This document shows, one piece after another, positions 1 through 7,628 of a stretch of 50,622 nucleotides of DNA. The stretch spans positions 1 through 50,622 of the forward strand of contig JAEYTB010000045.1 in assembly GCA_023434205.1 (NCBI GenBank), given 5' to 3'. The translations under genes and the position numbers were made by a program. The notes under the pieces are model-generated. The model saw only the letters and a program-made list of their open reading frames with translations, did no database searches and had not been told where the DNA came from. The stretch comes from Planctomycetota bacterium. Lineage in GTDB: Bacteria; Planctomycetota; Phycisphaerae; Phycisphaerales; UBA1924. Numbering within the stretch: position 1 is the stretch's first letter; each line of letters starts with the position of its first letter.

Positions 1-1
1 C

Positions 2-832
2 CAGGGGCCGACGATCCCCATGCTCGCGGAGCGGCAGGTGCTCACCTTCGCCCTGGAGCTGCTCCCCCGCATCACGCGGGCGCAGACCATGGATGTGCTC
101 TCCTCGCAGGCCACGATCGCGGGCTACAAGGCCGTGCTGCGCGCCGCGGGGGCCCTGCCCAAGATGCTGCCGATGATGACCACCGCCGCGGGCACGCTCA
201 CGCCCGCGCGGGTGCTGGTTCTCGGCGCGGGGGTTGCGGGGCTCCAGGCCATCGCCACCGCCCGCCGACTGGGCGCGGTCGTGAGCGGTTACGACGTCCG
301 CCCCGCGGCACGCGAGCAGATCGCGTCGCTGGGCGCCAAGCCCGTCATCCTGGAGCTCGAATCCGCCGAGGGCGAGGGCGGGTACGCGAAGCAGATGGAC
401 GAGGCGTACTACGCCCGGCAGCGCCAGCAGCTGGGCGCGGTCATCAAGGACCAGGACATCGTCATCACCACCGCCGTGGTGCCGGGGGCAAAGTCGCCGC
501 TGCTGATCACGGCGGAGGCCGTGGCGGCCATGGCCCCGGGCAGCGTGATCGTGGACCTGGCCGCCGAGCGCGGCGGCAACTGCGAGCTGACGCGCGCGGG
601 CGAGACGGTGGTGGAGCGCGGGGTCACGATCATGGGTCCGCTCAACCTGCCCGCGGAGGTGCCCAACCACGCCAGCCAGATGTACAGCCGCAACATCGCC
701 GCGTTCCTGGCGGTGATCGTGAAGAAGGGCGCCCTGACCATCGACACCGCCGACGAGATCGTGGGCGGCACGCTCGTCACGCAGGCGGGCAGGATCATCA
801 ACGACCGCGTCGCCAAGGTGCAGCAGCCATGA
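2..832 (+). CDS. pntAA: NAD(P) transhydrogenase alpha subunit part 1 (soluble NAD-binding domain), 5' partial
   Basis: This is the NAD(H)-binding subunit of proton-translocating transhydrogenase, which couples hydride transfer from NADH to NADP+ to proton flow. The reading frame is open to the left edge, so the N-terminus lies outside the window; the ATG at 20 is internal. A GAGVAGLQA nucleotide-binding loop lies near visible residue 75 and is followed by the family's YDVRP segment. The C-terminal half carries PGxKSPLLIT, VDLAAERGGN and MYSRNIA, all typical of the alanine dehydrogenase/PntA fold. The stop overlaps the pntAB start (ATGA). The split form, with soluble and membrane parts of alpha as separate genes, is known from many bacteria. 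Identification is firm. Confidence 0.95.
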   Translation, partial: QGPTIPMLAERQVLTFALELLPRITRAQTMDVLSSQATIAGYKAVLRAAGALPKMLPMMTTAAGTLTPARVLVLGAGVAGLQAIATARRLGAVVSGYDVRPAAREQIASLGAKPVILELESAEGEGGYAKQMDEAYYARQRQQLGAVIKDQDIVITTAVVPGAKSPLLITAEAVAAMAPGSVIVDLAAERGGNCELTRAGETVVERGVTIMGPLNLPAEVPNHASQMYSRNIAAFLAVIVKKGALTIDTADEIVGGTLVTQAGRIINDRVAKVQQP

Positions 833-1176
833 ACCACGCCCACCCAACCCCCGCGCTTATGCTCGCCGCCGAGGCCGGGCTCGCCGTGCCCACGGTGGTG
901 CTGTTCCTGATGGTGCTGATGCTCGCGAGCTTCGTGGGGCTGGGGATCATCCGGCGCGTGTCGCCGCTGCTGCACACGCCGCTGATGAGCCTGACCAACG
1001 CCATCTCCGCCATCGCGGTGGTGGGGGCGATCATCGTCGCGGGCGGGCACGACTACCCCACGTGGGCCCGCGTCATGGGCTCGGTGGCGCTCTTCGCCTC
1101 GATGACCAACATCATCAGCGGGTTCCTCATTACCAACCGCATGCTCAAGATGTTCAAGGAGAAGCCCAAGGGCTGA
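829..1176 (+). CDS. pntAB: NAD(P) transhydrogenase alpha subunit part 2 (membrane domain)
   Basis: This small membrane subunit of 115 residues supplies part of the proton channel in the transhydrogenase. Three hydrophobic helices are visible: around residues 20-42 (VVLFLMVLMLASFVGLGII), 62-78 and 84-106. The TPLMSLTNAISAI segment between the first two is the conserved signature of this domain. The start overlaps the pntAA stop by four bases and the pntB start follows one base after the stop, so the three are translated from one message. Its length fits the split PntAB family. Confidence 0.95.
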   Translation: MNHAHPTPALMLAAEAGLAVPTVVLFLMVLMLASFVGLGIIRRVSPLLHTPLMSLTNAISAIAVVGAIIVAGGHDYPTWARVMGSVALFASMTNIISGFLITNRMLKMFKEKPKG

Positions 1177-1177
1177 C

Positions 1178-2644
1178 ATGAGCCTCTACTGGACCCACAT
1201 CGCGTACATCGTCGCCGCGGCGCTGTTCGTGTTCAGCCTGCACTGGATGAACACGCCCAGGACCGCCCGCAAGAGCGTGATCGCCGGCTCGCTGGCGATG
1301 GGCATCGGCGTGCTCGCGACCTGGTTCAGCCCTTACGTTGAGCGCACCTTCGAGACCACGTCGTACATCCTGATCCCCATCCTGCTGGCGATCGGGCCGG
1401 GCATCTGGCTGGCGAAGGTGCCGCTGACCGCCGTGCCGCAGCGGACGGCGCTCTCCCACGCCTTCGGCGGGCTGGCCGCGGGTCTGGTCGGGGCGGCCAA
1501 GTTCTTCTACTGGTACAACGCCGACGCCGCGGCGATGGCCGAGGCCGCGCAGTTCGTAGTCGCCGAAGAGCCTGTGCGCTCGCTGACGCACTTCCGCGTG
1601 ATTGCGATTGTGTTCGAGGTGATCCTGGGGTTCCTGACGTTTACCGGCTCGCTGATCGCGGCGGGCAAGCTGCAGGAGCTCAAGTGGGTGCCGCAGCGGC
1701 CGTGGGTCTACAAGGGCCAGAACCTGGTCAACGGGGTCGCGTTCGCGGGCTGCGTGGTGCTGGCGACGGTCCTGGTGATGAACCCGCACGCCGCGGCGGC
1801 CCCGTGGCTCTTTGCGGGCATCATCGTGCTGAGCCTCAACTTCGGGTGGATGCTGGTGATGCCCATCGGCGGGGCGGACATGCCGACGGTGATCGCGATT
1901 CTGAATAGTTACGCGGGGCTCGCCGCGGTGGCGATGGGCTTCGTGCTGGACAACCCGCTACTGATCGTGGCGGGGGCGCTGGACGGGGCCAGCGGCCTGA
2001 TCCTGTCGATCATCATGTGCAAGGCGATGAACCGCTCGTTCACCAACGTGCTGTTCGGCGCCTTCGGGCAGGTGAAGGCCAAGGCGGGGGCGCAGGAGCA
2101 GAAGTCCCACCGCTCGGCCACGGCGGACGAGGCCGCGGGGATCCTAGAGGCCGCGCAGCGCGTGGTGATCGTGCCCGGCTACGGCCTCGCGGTGAGCCAG
2201 GCGCAGCACAAGGTCCGCGAGCTGTACGACGCCCTCACGAAGCGTGGCATCGATGTGCGCTTCGCGATCCACCCGGTCGCGGGCCGCATGCCCGGGCACA
2301 TGAACGTGCTGCTCGCCGAGGCCGATATCCCCTACGACCGCCTCGTGGAGATGGAGGACATCAACCCCGAGATGCCGCAGGTGGATGTGGCCCTGGTCAT
2401 CGGGGCCAATGATGTCACCAACCCCGCCGCACGCCACGACCAGTCCAGCCCCATCTACGGCATGCCGATCATCGACACCGACAAGGCCCACAGCGTCATG
2501 GTGATCAAGCGGAGCATGAACCCGGGCTTCGCGGGCATCGACAACGAGCTGTACTACCTGGACAAGACACTGATGCTCTTCGGTGATGCCAAGGGGTTCG
2601 TGGGCGAGATTGTCAAGTCGCTCAGCGGGGGCGGGGGCCACTGA
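1178..2644 (+). CDS. pntB: NAD(P) transhydrogenase beta subunit
   Basis: This 488-residue beta subunit completes the enzyme. The first 285 residues or so are a bundle of hydrophobic helices forming the proton path, with the conserved LNSYAGLAA and DGASG motifs. The C-terminal third is the NADP(H)-binding domain: VPGYGLAVSQAQ begins near residue 333, HPVAGRMPGHMNVLLAEA follows, and GANDVTNPAA lies near residue 408. The product would raise NADPH at the expense of proton-motive force. The final TGA overlaps the start of a tiny downstream gene. The call is very secure. Confidence 0.97.
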   Translation: MSLYWTHIAYIVAAALFVFSLHWMNTPRTARKSVIAGSLAMGIGVLATWFSPYVERTFETTSYILIPILLAIGPGIWLAKVPLTAVPQRTALSHAFGGLAAGLVGAAKFFYWYNADAAAMAEAAQFVVAEEPVRSLTHFRVIAIVFEVILGFLTFTGSLIAAGKLQELKWVPQRPWVYKGQNLVNGVAFAGCVVLATVLVMNPHAAAAPWLFAGIIVLSLNFGWMLVMPIGGADMPTVIAILNSYAGLAAVAMGFVLDNPLLIVAGALDGASGLILSIIMCKAMNRSFTNVLFGAFGQVKAKAGAQEQKSHRSATADEAAGILEAAQRVVIVPGYGLAVSQAQHKVRELYDALTKRGIDVRFAIHPVAGRMPGHMNVLLAEADIPYDRLVEMEDINPEMPQVDVALVIGANDVTNPAARHDQSSPIYGMPIIDTDKAHSVMVIKRSMNPGFAGIDNELYYLDKTLMLFGDAKGFVGEIVKSLSGGGGH

Positions 2645-2811
2645 TGCGCTGCGTGCTCGCCCAGGCACCGTCCCGCGGCGCGGCGGGCGGGGGCATGACG
2701 CTGCTCGAGCGAGCCCAGGCCGGCGGCTGGTACCCGCTCCTGGTGATCGGGGGCATCCTGGCTCTGGCGGCGGTGTTCGTGCTGCTGGTGAAGATGAAGC
2801 GGGACAGTTGA
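2644..2811 (+). CDS. small single-span membrane protein coupled to pntB
   Basis: The pntB stop and this ATG share one base (TGATG), which suggests translational coupling. The 55-residue product has a short basic and glycine-rich N-terminus. A strongly hydrophobic helix (YPLLVIGGILALAAVFVLLV) covers about residues 30-49, and the end is KMKRDS. A second ATG at 2695 would give 38 residues starting MTLLERAQAGG. The GGWYPLL segment before the helix loosely resembles the N-terminus of MotA/ExbB-type proteins, but it is far too short to be one. No family is recognised. It could be an accessory or stability subunit of the transhydrogenase, which is inference from position only. Confidence 0.6.
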   Translation: MRCVLAQAPSRGAAGGGMTLLERAQAGGWYPLLVIGGILALAAVFVLLVKMKRDS

Positions 2812-2824
2812 GGGCGCGATCTGG

Positions 2825-2830
2825 TATCCT
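2825..2830 (+). promoter_or_regulatory. candidate -10 element (TATCCT) for leaderless hydrolase mRNA
   Basis: TATCCT ends six bases before the ATG at 2837, and no Shine-Dalgarno sequence lies between them. This is the spacing expected if transcription starts at the start codon. No clear -35 is visible. The same arrangement recurs at other genes in the window, which raises confidence. Confidence 0.5.
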
Positions 2831-2836
2831 CCCCGC

Positions 2837-4435
2837 ATGCGTCTGTTAATTGCGCTGGCTGCGTGTGCTCTCGTTCTTCCCGGCTGCTGGGCCCACCACA
2901 AGCCCCGCCCGCGCATGGCCACGCTCGGCCATGCCTCCCCACGGCCCACCCTGCCGGAGGGCGTCTGGCCTGAGCGCGCGGTTGAGCCCCTCACCGCCCT
3001 GCATGACGCTACGCCCGGCACGGTGTACCTCTTCAAGGTCAAGGACGGCGTCGACCCCGCAACCCTCTCTGACGCCGAGCGAAAAATCGTCGAAAAGCCG
3101 CACTACGAGCTCGCCTACAAGGGCATCCACGGCGTCAACCTGCTCCGCCTGTTCAAGGAGAAGGAAGCCGCCAAGCCGGGCGACCTCAACGCCGTCTTCG
3201 ACTTCACGCACCTGTTCGTCGGCTTCAAGCCCAACGGCGCGATCCTTTCATCCCGCACCCTCGACTCCATCGCCCGCCGCCGCGCCCTCGAGAAGGACCT
3301 TAGTCCTGTCATCCCGGTCGTCGCGCCCGACGCGAAAGCCATTGCGAAGGCGAAGCTCGAGGGGGTCGACAGCTCTCACCTCTACCTCGACGACGGCCTG
3401 CCGGTCCGCATCCCGCCCGCCAAGCCCGGCTTCAGGCCCAAGGGCCTGGTGATCCACCTTCAGTCGTTGGGTGGAAACGAGTACGAGCCGAAGGTCCTCC
3501 AGGAGTTCGAACGGCGCGGCTGGGCCGTGATCGACCTCAAGGGCCAGAGCCACATCACCAGCCCTATCCCCCAGTCTTCGCACGAGGAGATCCGTGCCCT
3601 GGGCGCCCGGACTCGCGAGCTGGCCAGAGAGATCTTCGAGACGCGCAACGCCAAGGGCACAGAGCTCGCTGTGGTCTCGCTCGAGGACGCCAAGCAAGAG
3701 AACGCCAAGAACGCCGTTGCCCGCATCCAGAGGCATCCCAAGTACAAGGAGTACATGGAAGTCCAGTCCCGCCTCTCCAAGCTGCGCCAGGGCGGGTACC
3801 AGGCGTGCAGCGACGCCGACCTCCCCGGCATCGCCGCGGAGATCGCCGCCTCCATCGACCAGGGCATGGCCGGCGCGGCGTATGCGGTGGAGACCATCCT
3901 CGACTACGTGGACACCCATCGCCCCGACCTCCAGAACATCCCCGTCGTGCTCGCAGGATTCAGTGCCGGGGCACTGGCGACACCCACCATCGCCGCGCGG
4001 CTGGAAGAAATCCAGCCCGGCCGCATCCAGGCTGTCGTGCTCGTCGGCGGCGGCTGCAACCTCTTCCGCCTCGCGATGGAGAGCACCTTCAGCAACGGCG
4101 GCCTGCGGGTGCTGTGCGGCGAGAAGCCCGCCTCCAAGCAAACGATCAGCAAGATCAGCGACCTCTACCTCGCCGCGTCGAAGCTCGACCCCTACCACAC
4201 CGCCCCGCTCATCACGCACCTGCCGATCCTCGTGCTGCACGCCTCCAGCGACACCTGGGTCCCCGCCGCGATGGGCGAACTGCTCTACGAGCGGCTTGAC
4301 TACCCCGAGCGGTTGGTGATGAGCGGCGGCCACGAGCACCTGTTCTACTTCCTGCCCGGCCGGGCCGGGTGGATCGTGGACTGGACCGAGAAGAAAGTGC
4401 CGCAGCCCCGCTCTGCGCTCGCTCCCTCCCCCTGA
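2837..4435 (+). CDS. secreted lipoprotein, alpha/beta-hydrolase fold
   Basis: This is a 532-residue predicted lipoprotein. The N-terminus MRLLIALAACALVLPGC has a signal helix and an LPGC lipobox, giving Cys17 as the lipidated residue. The C-terminal half looks like an alpha/beta hydrolase. It has a nucleophile elbow GFSAG with Ser376, a late HASSDTWVP segment that would supply the acid, and GGHEH near the end that would supply the histidine. The middle region is charged and not recognised. The substrate is unknown; esterase or peptidase activity on the outer face of a membrane is plausible. The ATG has no ribosome site but has a TATCCT six bases upstream, consistent with a leaderless message. 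Confidence 0.75.
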   Translation: MRLLIALAACALVLPGCWAHHKPRPRMATLGHASPRPTLPEGVWPERAVEPLTALHDATPGTVYLFKVKDGVDPATLSDAERKIVEKPHYELAYKGIHGVNLLRLFKEKEAAKPGDLNAVFDFTHLFVGFKPNGAILSSRTLDSIARRRALEKDLSPVIPVVAPDAKAIAKAKLEGVDSSHLYLDDGLPVRIPPAKPGFRPKGLVIHLQSLGGNEYEPKVLQEFERRGWAVIDLKGQSHITSPIPQSSHEEIRALGARTRELAREIFETRNAKGTELAVVSLEDAKQENAKNAVARIQRHPKYKEYMEVQSRLSKLRQGGYQACSDADLPGIAAEIAASIDQGMAGAAYAVETILDYVDTHRPDLQNIPVVLAGFSAGALATPTIAARLEEIQPGRIQAVVLVGGGCNLFRLAMESTFSNGGLRVLCGEKPASKQTISKISDLYLAASKLDPYHTAPLITHLPILVLHASSDTWVPAAMGELLYERLDYPERLVMSGGHEHLFYFLPGRAGWIVDWTEKKVPQPRSALAPSP

Positions 4436-4525
4436 CCCCGCCAAGCACGCCCCACGCGTTACACACACGTGACGCACGAAACCCCGCGCTCCGCGTATAA
4501 CCCGGTAGCAACCCGGAGCGCACCC

Positions 4526-6826
4526 ATGCACCTTCGATCATTCGCCGCGGCATTCTCCCTGGCCCTGCTCGCGCTGCTCCCCACGTGGAGCCCCGCCCAG
4601 GTCACCACCACCACAACCACCACGACCACCACCGTGCACGACGGCCCCCACGTCATCGTGCCCCAGGTCAGCATCCACCCGCACCGCCGCCGGCCTCACA
4701 CCCCGCCCACCCCCGTCGAGCTCACCGCCGTCAATGCGAACATCAGCGTCGATGAGCAGGTCTCGGCCACCACGATCGAGCTGACCCTCACCAACCGATC
4801 CCGTTCCCAGCAGGAGGCCGTGATCCTCCTGCCCGTGCCCGACGGCGTCGTCGTCCGCTCCCTGCTGTACGACGGCGTGGGCCCGGAGCCCACGGCCAAG
4901 GTACTGCCCCGCGAGGAGGCCCGCAGCATCTACGACGCCATCGTCCGCTCGATGCGCGACCCCGCGCTCGTCGAGTTCGCCGGCTACAACCTCATCAAGA
5001 CGTCCGCGTTCCCCATCCCGCCCGGCAAGTCGCAGAAGCTCAGCCTGACGTACGAGCAGGTCCTCGCTCAGGACGGCGACCGCGTGGACTACGCCCTGCC
5101 GCGGAGCGAGGCTCTTTCGGGAGGCGGCGCCTGGACCATCCACGCCGACATCCGCAGCCAGCGCCCGATCACCGGCGTCTACTCCCCAAGCCACGAGATC
5201 ACCACCACGCGCATCAACGAGAACCATGTCCGCATCGAGCTGATCGGCAAGCCCGCGGAGCAGCCCGGCGCGGTCCGCTTCTCCTACCTGCTGGGACGCA
5301 ACGGCCCGCTCTCGGTCTCCACGATGGCCTACCCGGACCCCGCGCTCTTTGACGGCAAGGGCGGGTTCTTCATGATGCTCGCAGGCCTTCCCTCAGGCAG
5401 TCAGGAGGCCGCGGTGAAGCGCGAGGTCATCCTCGTCATCGACCGCTCGGGCTCCATGAAGGGCGAGAAGATGGCCCAGGCCCTCGCCGCCGCGGCACAG
5501 ATCATCGAGGGCCTCGAGCTGGGCGAGGCCTTCAACATCATCGACTACAGCGACTCCATCCAGTCCTTCGCCGCGGCCCCCGTGATCAAGTCCCGCGAGA
5601 CCGCCTCGCAGGCCAAGGCTTACCTCGCCCGCATCCAGGCCTCCGGCGGCACCAACATCCACGATGCGCTGCTCGAGGCCCTCCGCAGCAAGCCCAGCGC
5701 GGGCATGCTGCCGATGGTCCTGTTCCTCACCGACGGCCTGCCCACCGTGGGCGAGCGCAGCGAGGTCGCGATCCGCGAAGCGGTCAAGAAGGCCAACGAC
5801 GCGAACCGCCGCATCTTCAGCTTCGGCGTGGGCTTTGATGTCAACACGCCGCTGCTCTCGGGCGTCTCCAAGACCAGCCGCGGCGCGGCCACCTTTGTGC
5901 TCCCCGACGAGGACGTCGAGGTGAAGGTCTCCCAGGTCTTCAAGCGCCTCGCGGGGCCCATCCTCGCCGCGCCCCGCCTCACCGTCCGCTCGGGCAACGA
6001 GCAGGACACCCGCGCGCTGCGAGAGCTGCTGCCCGCCGAGCTCCCCGACCTCTTCGACGGCGACCAAATCGTGCTCACGGGCCAGTACACCACCGAGAAG
6101 CCCGTCACCCTCCGCCTCAGCGGCGAGTACCTCGGCGAGCCCCGCCACTTCGACTTTGAGTTGGATGTGAGCAAGGCTTCCACGCGCCACAGCTATGTGC
6201 CGCGGATCTGGGCCAACCGCAAGGTCGCGGCCCTGGTCGACCACATCCGCCAGGCCGCCGCGGACACGGCCAACCCCATGAGTGAGTCCGCCCGCAAGGA
6301 GATCGTGGAGGAGATCATCGCGCTGTCGACGAAGTACGGCATCCTCACGGAGTACACCGCGTTCCTCGCGACCGAGCCGGAGCGGCGCTTCGACGCGCCC
6401 GCCCGCGCCAACAACCTCCGTGATGCGGATCTGGCGATCCGCGAGCGGGCCGTGCAGACCCGATCCGGCGCAGGCGGCGTCGCCCAAGAGATGAACGTCC
6501 AGAAGCAGGCCGCTTCGTCCGCGCCCGCGGCGGTCGGCGCGTACAAGTACTACAGGGACGATGCCGGCAGCATCGACGAGGTCTCCATCACGACGGTGCA
6601 GAACATCGCCGACCGCACCTTCTTCCAGCGGAAGGACCGCTGGGTCGAGTCCCAGCTCCTGGCGACCGAGGACCAGAAGCCCGACCGCGTCATCGAGTTC
6701 GGCACCGACGAGTACCTCACGCTCGCTCGCGAGCTGGCCCGCGACAACCGGCAGGTGGCCCTGGCCCTTGGTGGAGACGTCCTGCTCCAGGTCGGCAAGG
6801 AGCGAATCCTCGTCAAGGGCCCGTGA
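4526..6826 (+). CDS. secreted VIT and von Willebrand A domain protein
   Basis: I chose the ATG at 4526 because CGGAG precedes it and it opens directly into a signal peptide (MHLRSFAAAFSLALLALLP, cleavage near SPAQ). The 766-residue product then has ten consecutive threonines. A VIT (inter-alpha-trypsin) domain covers roughly residues 55-180. A VWA domain spans about residues 300-470 with the metal site D306-R-S-G-S310 and a later TDG. The tail, from about residue 590, is not recognised. Such proteins bind ligands or partners through a metal-dependent adhesion site outside the cytoplasm; the partner here is unknown. TATAAC at 4495-4500 could be a -10 box. The gene precedes a regulator/kinase pair but a hairpin separates them. 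Confidence 0.85.
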   Translation: MHLRSFAAAFSLALLALLPTWSPAQVTTTTTTTTTTVHDGPHVIVPQVSIHPHRRRPHTPPTPVELTAVNANISVDEQVSATTIELTLTNRSRSQQEAVILLPVPDGVVVRSLLYDGVGPEPTAKVLPREEARSIYDAIVRSMRDPALVEFAGYNLIKTSAFPIPPGKSQKLSLTYEQVLAQDGDRVDYALPRSEALSGGGAWTIHADIRSQRPITGVYSPSHEITTTRINENHVRIELIGKPAEQPGAVRFSYLLGRNGPLSVSTMAYPDPALFDGKGGFFMMLAGLPSGSQEAAVKREVILVIDRSGSMKGEKMAQALAAAAQIIEGLELGEAFNIIDYSDSIQSFAAAPVIKSRETASQAKAYLARIQASGGTNIHDALLEALRSKPSAGMLPMVLFLTDGLPTVGERSEVAIREAVKKANDANRRIFSFGVGFDVNTPLLSGVSKTSRGAATFVLPDEDVEVKVSQVFKRLAGPILAAPRLTVRSGNEQDTRALRELLPAELPDLFDGDQIVLTGQYTTEKPVTLRLSGEYLGEPRHFDFELDVSKASTRHSYVPRIWANRKVAALVDHIRQAAADTANPMSESARKEIVEEIIALSTKYGILTEYTAFLATEPERRFDAPARANNLRDADLAIRERAVQTRSGAGGVAQEMNVQKQAASSAPAAVGAYKYYRDDAGSIDEVSITTVQNIADRTFFQRKDRWVESQLLATEDQKPDRVIEFGTDEYLTLARELARDNRQVALALGGDVLLQVGKERILVKGP
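4604..4633 (+). repeat. ACN codon run encoding ten threonines
   Basis: Ten consecutive threonine codons, mostly ACC, lie immediately after the predicted signal-peptide cleavage site of the VIT/VWA protein. The tract is a near-perfect trinucleotide repeat and could change length by slippage without shifting frame. Confidence 0.85.
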
Positions 6827-6853
6827 GCGCCCGCTCGATAACCTGATACGTGG

Positions 6854-6877
6854 CACGACCGCGGCTTCGCGGTCGTG
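6854..6877 (+). terminator. perfect 10-bp hairpin, possible terminator
   Basis: CACGACCGCG and CGCGGTCGTG pair perfectly around a GCTT loop, 27 bases after the VIT/VWA stop. Only a weak T-rich stretch (TCATT) follows, so terminator activity is uncertain. The ribosome site of the next gene begins six bases downstream, so the hairpin could instead act in its leader. A near copy lies at 17338-17360. Confidence 0.5.
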
Positions 6878-6898
6878 TCATTGAAGGGAACCCTCCCA

Positions 6899-7624
6899 AT
6901 GCCCCTCGCCCGCATCCTTGTCGTCGAAGATGACCCGGCCATCCGGCGCGGACTCTGCGATGCCCTCACCTTCTCCGGCTACGCGCCGATGGAAGCCGCC
7001 GACGGCAAGGCGGGCCTCGACGCCGCCCTCACCGCCGAGGTAGACCTCGTTCTGCTCGACGTGCTCATGCCCCGGATGGACGGCATCTCCGTCCTCAGGG
7101 AACTCCGCAAGGCCAAGCCCACGCTCCCTGTCATCGTCCTGACTGCCAAGGGCGAAGAGCAGGACCGAGTGCGCGGCCTCAAGGAAGGCGCCGATGACTA
7201 CGTCGTCAAACCCTTCAGCGCCACCGAGCTGCTCGCCCGCGTTGAGGCCGTCCTCCGCCGCTCGCCCGAGCGGCCCAGCACCATCAAGAAAGTCTCCATC
7301 GCCGGCCGCGCCATCGATATCGACCGGCGCGAGGTGACCTTCGCCGACAACCACCGCGAGCAGCTCTCGCAGAAGGAAGCCGACGTCCTGGGCTACCTCA
7401 TCACCAACCGCGGCCGCGCCATCGCCCGCGAGGAGCTCCTTCAACGCGTCTGGGGGCTCGACCACCGCGGCATGCACACCCGCACCGTGGACATGACCAT
7501 CGCCCGCCTCCGCGAGCTGCTCCGCGATGACCCCGCCAACCCCGCCGTGATCGTCACCGTCCGCGCCAAGGGCTACATGCTCGCGGCGGACTCACCGGCG
7601 GCCGCCGGTAGTGGGGGGGAGTAG
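6899..7624 (+). CDS. OmpR/PhoB-family response regulator
   Basis: This 241-residue two-component regulator has a receiver domain over residues 1-115. It shows the acidic pair ED at the start, phospho-acceptor D54 in VLLDVLMPRMDG, the TAK segment and the KPF lysine. A winged-helix DNA-binding domain over about residues 130-230 contains REELLQRVWG and the RTVDMTIARLREL recognition region. I preferred the ATG at 6899 because GAAGGGA sits ten bases upstream; a GTG at 6875 is in frame but inside the hairpin. The kinase gene follows directly, so the two form one operon. Target genes are unknown. Confidence 0.93.
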   Translation: MPLARILVVEDDPAIRRGLCDALTFSGYAPMEAADGKAGLDAALTAEVDLVLLDVLMPRMDGISVLRELRKAKPTLPVIVLTAKGEEQDRVRGLKEGADDYVVKPFSATELLARVEAVLRRSPERPSTIKKVSIAGRAIDIDRREVTFADNHREQLSQKEADVLGYLITNRGRAIAREELLQRVWGLDHRGMHTRTVDMTIARLRELLRDDPANPAVIVTVRAKGYMLAADSPAAAGSGGE

Positions 7625-7628
7625 GCGC

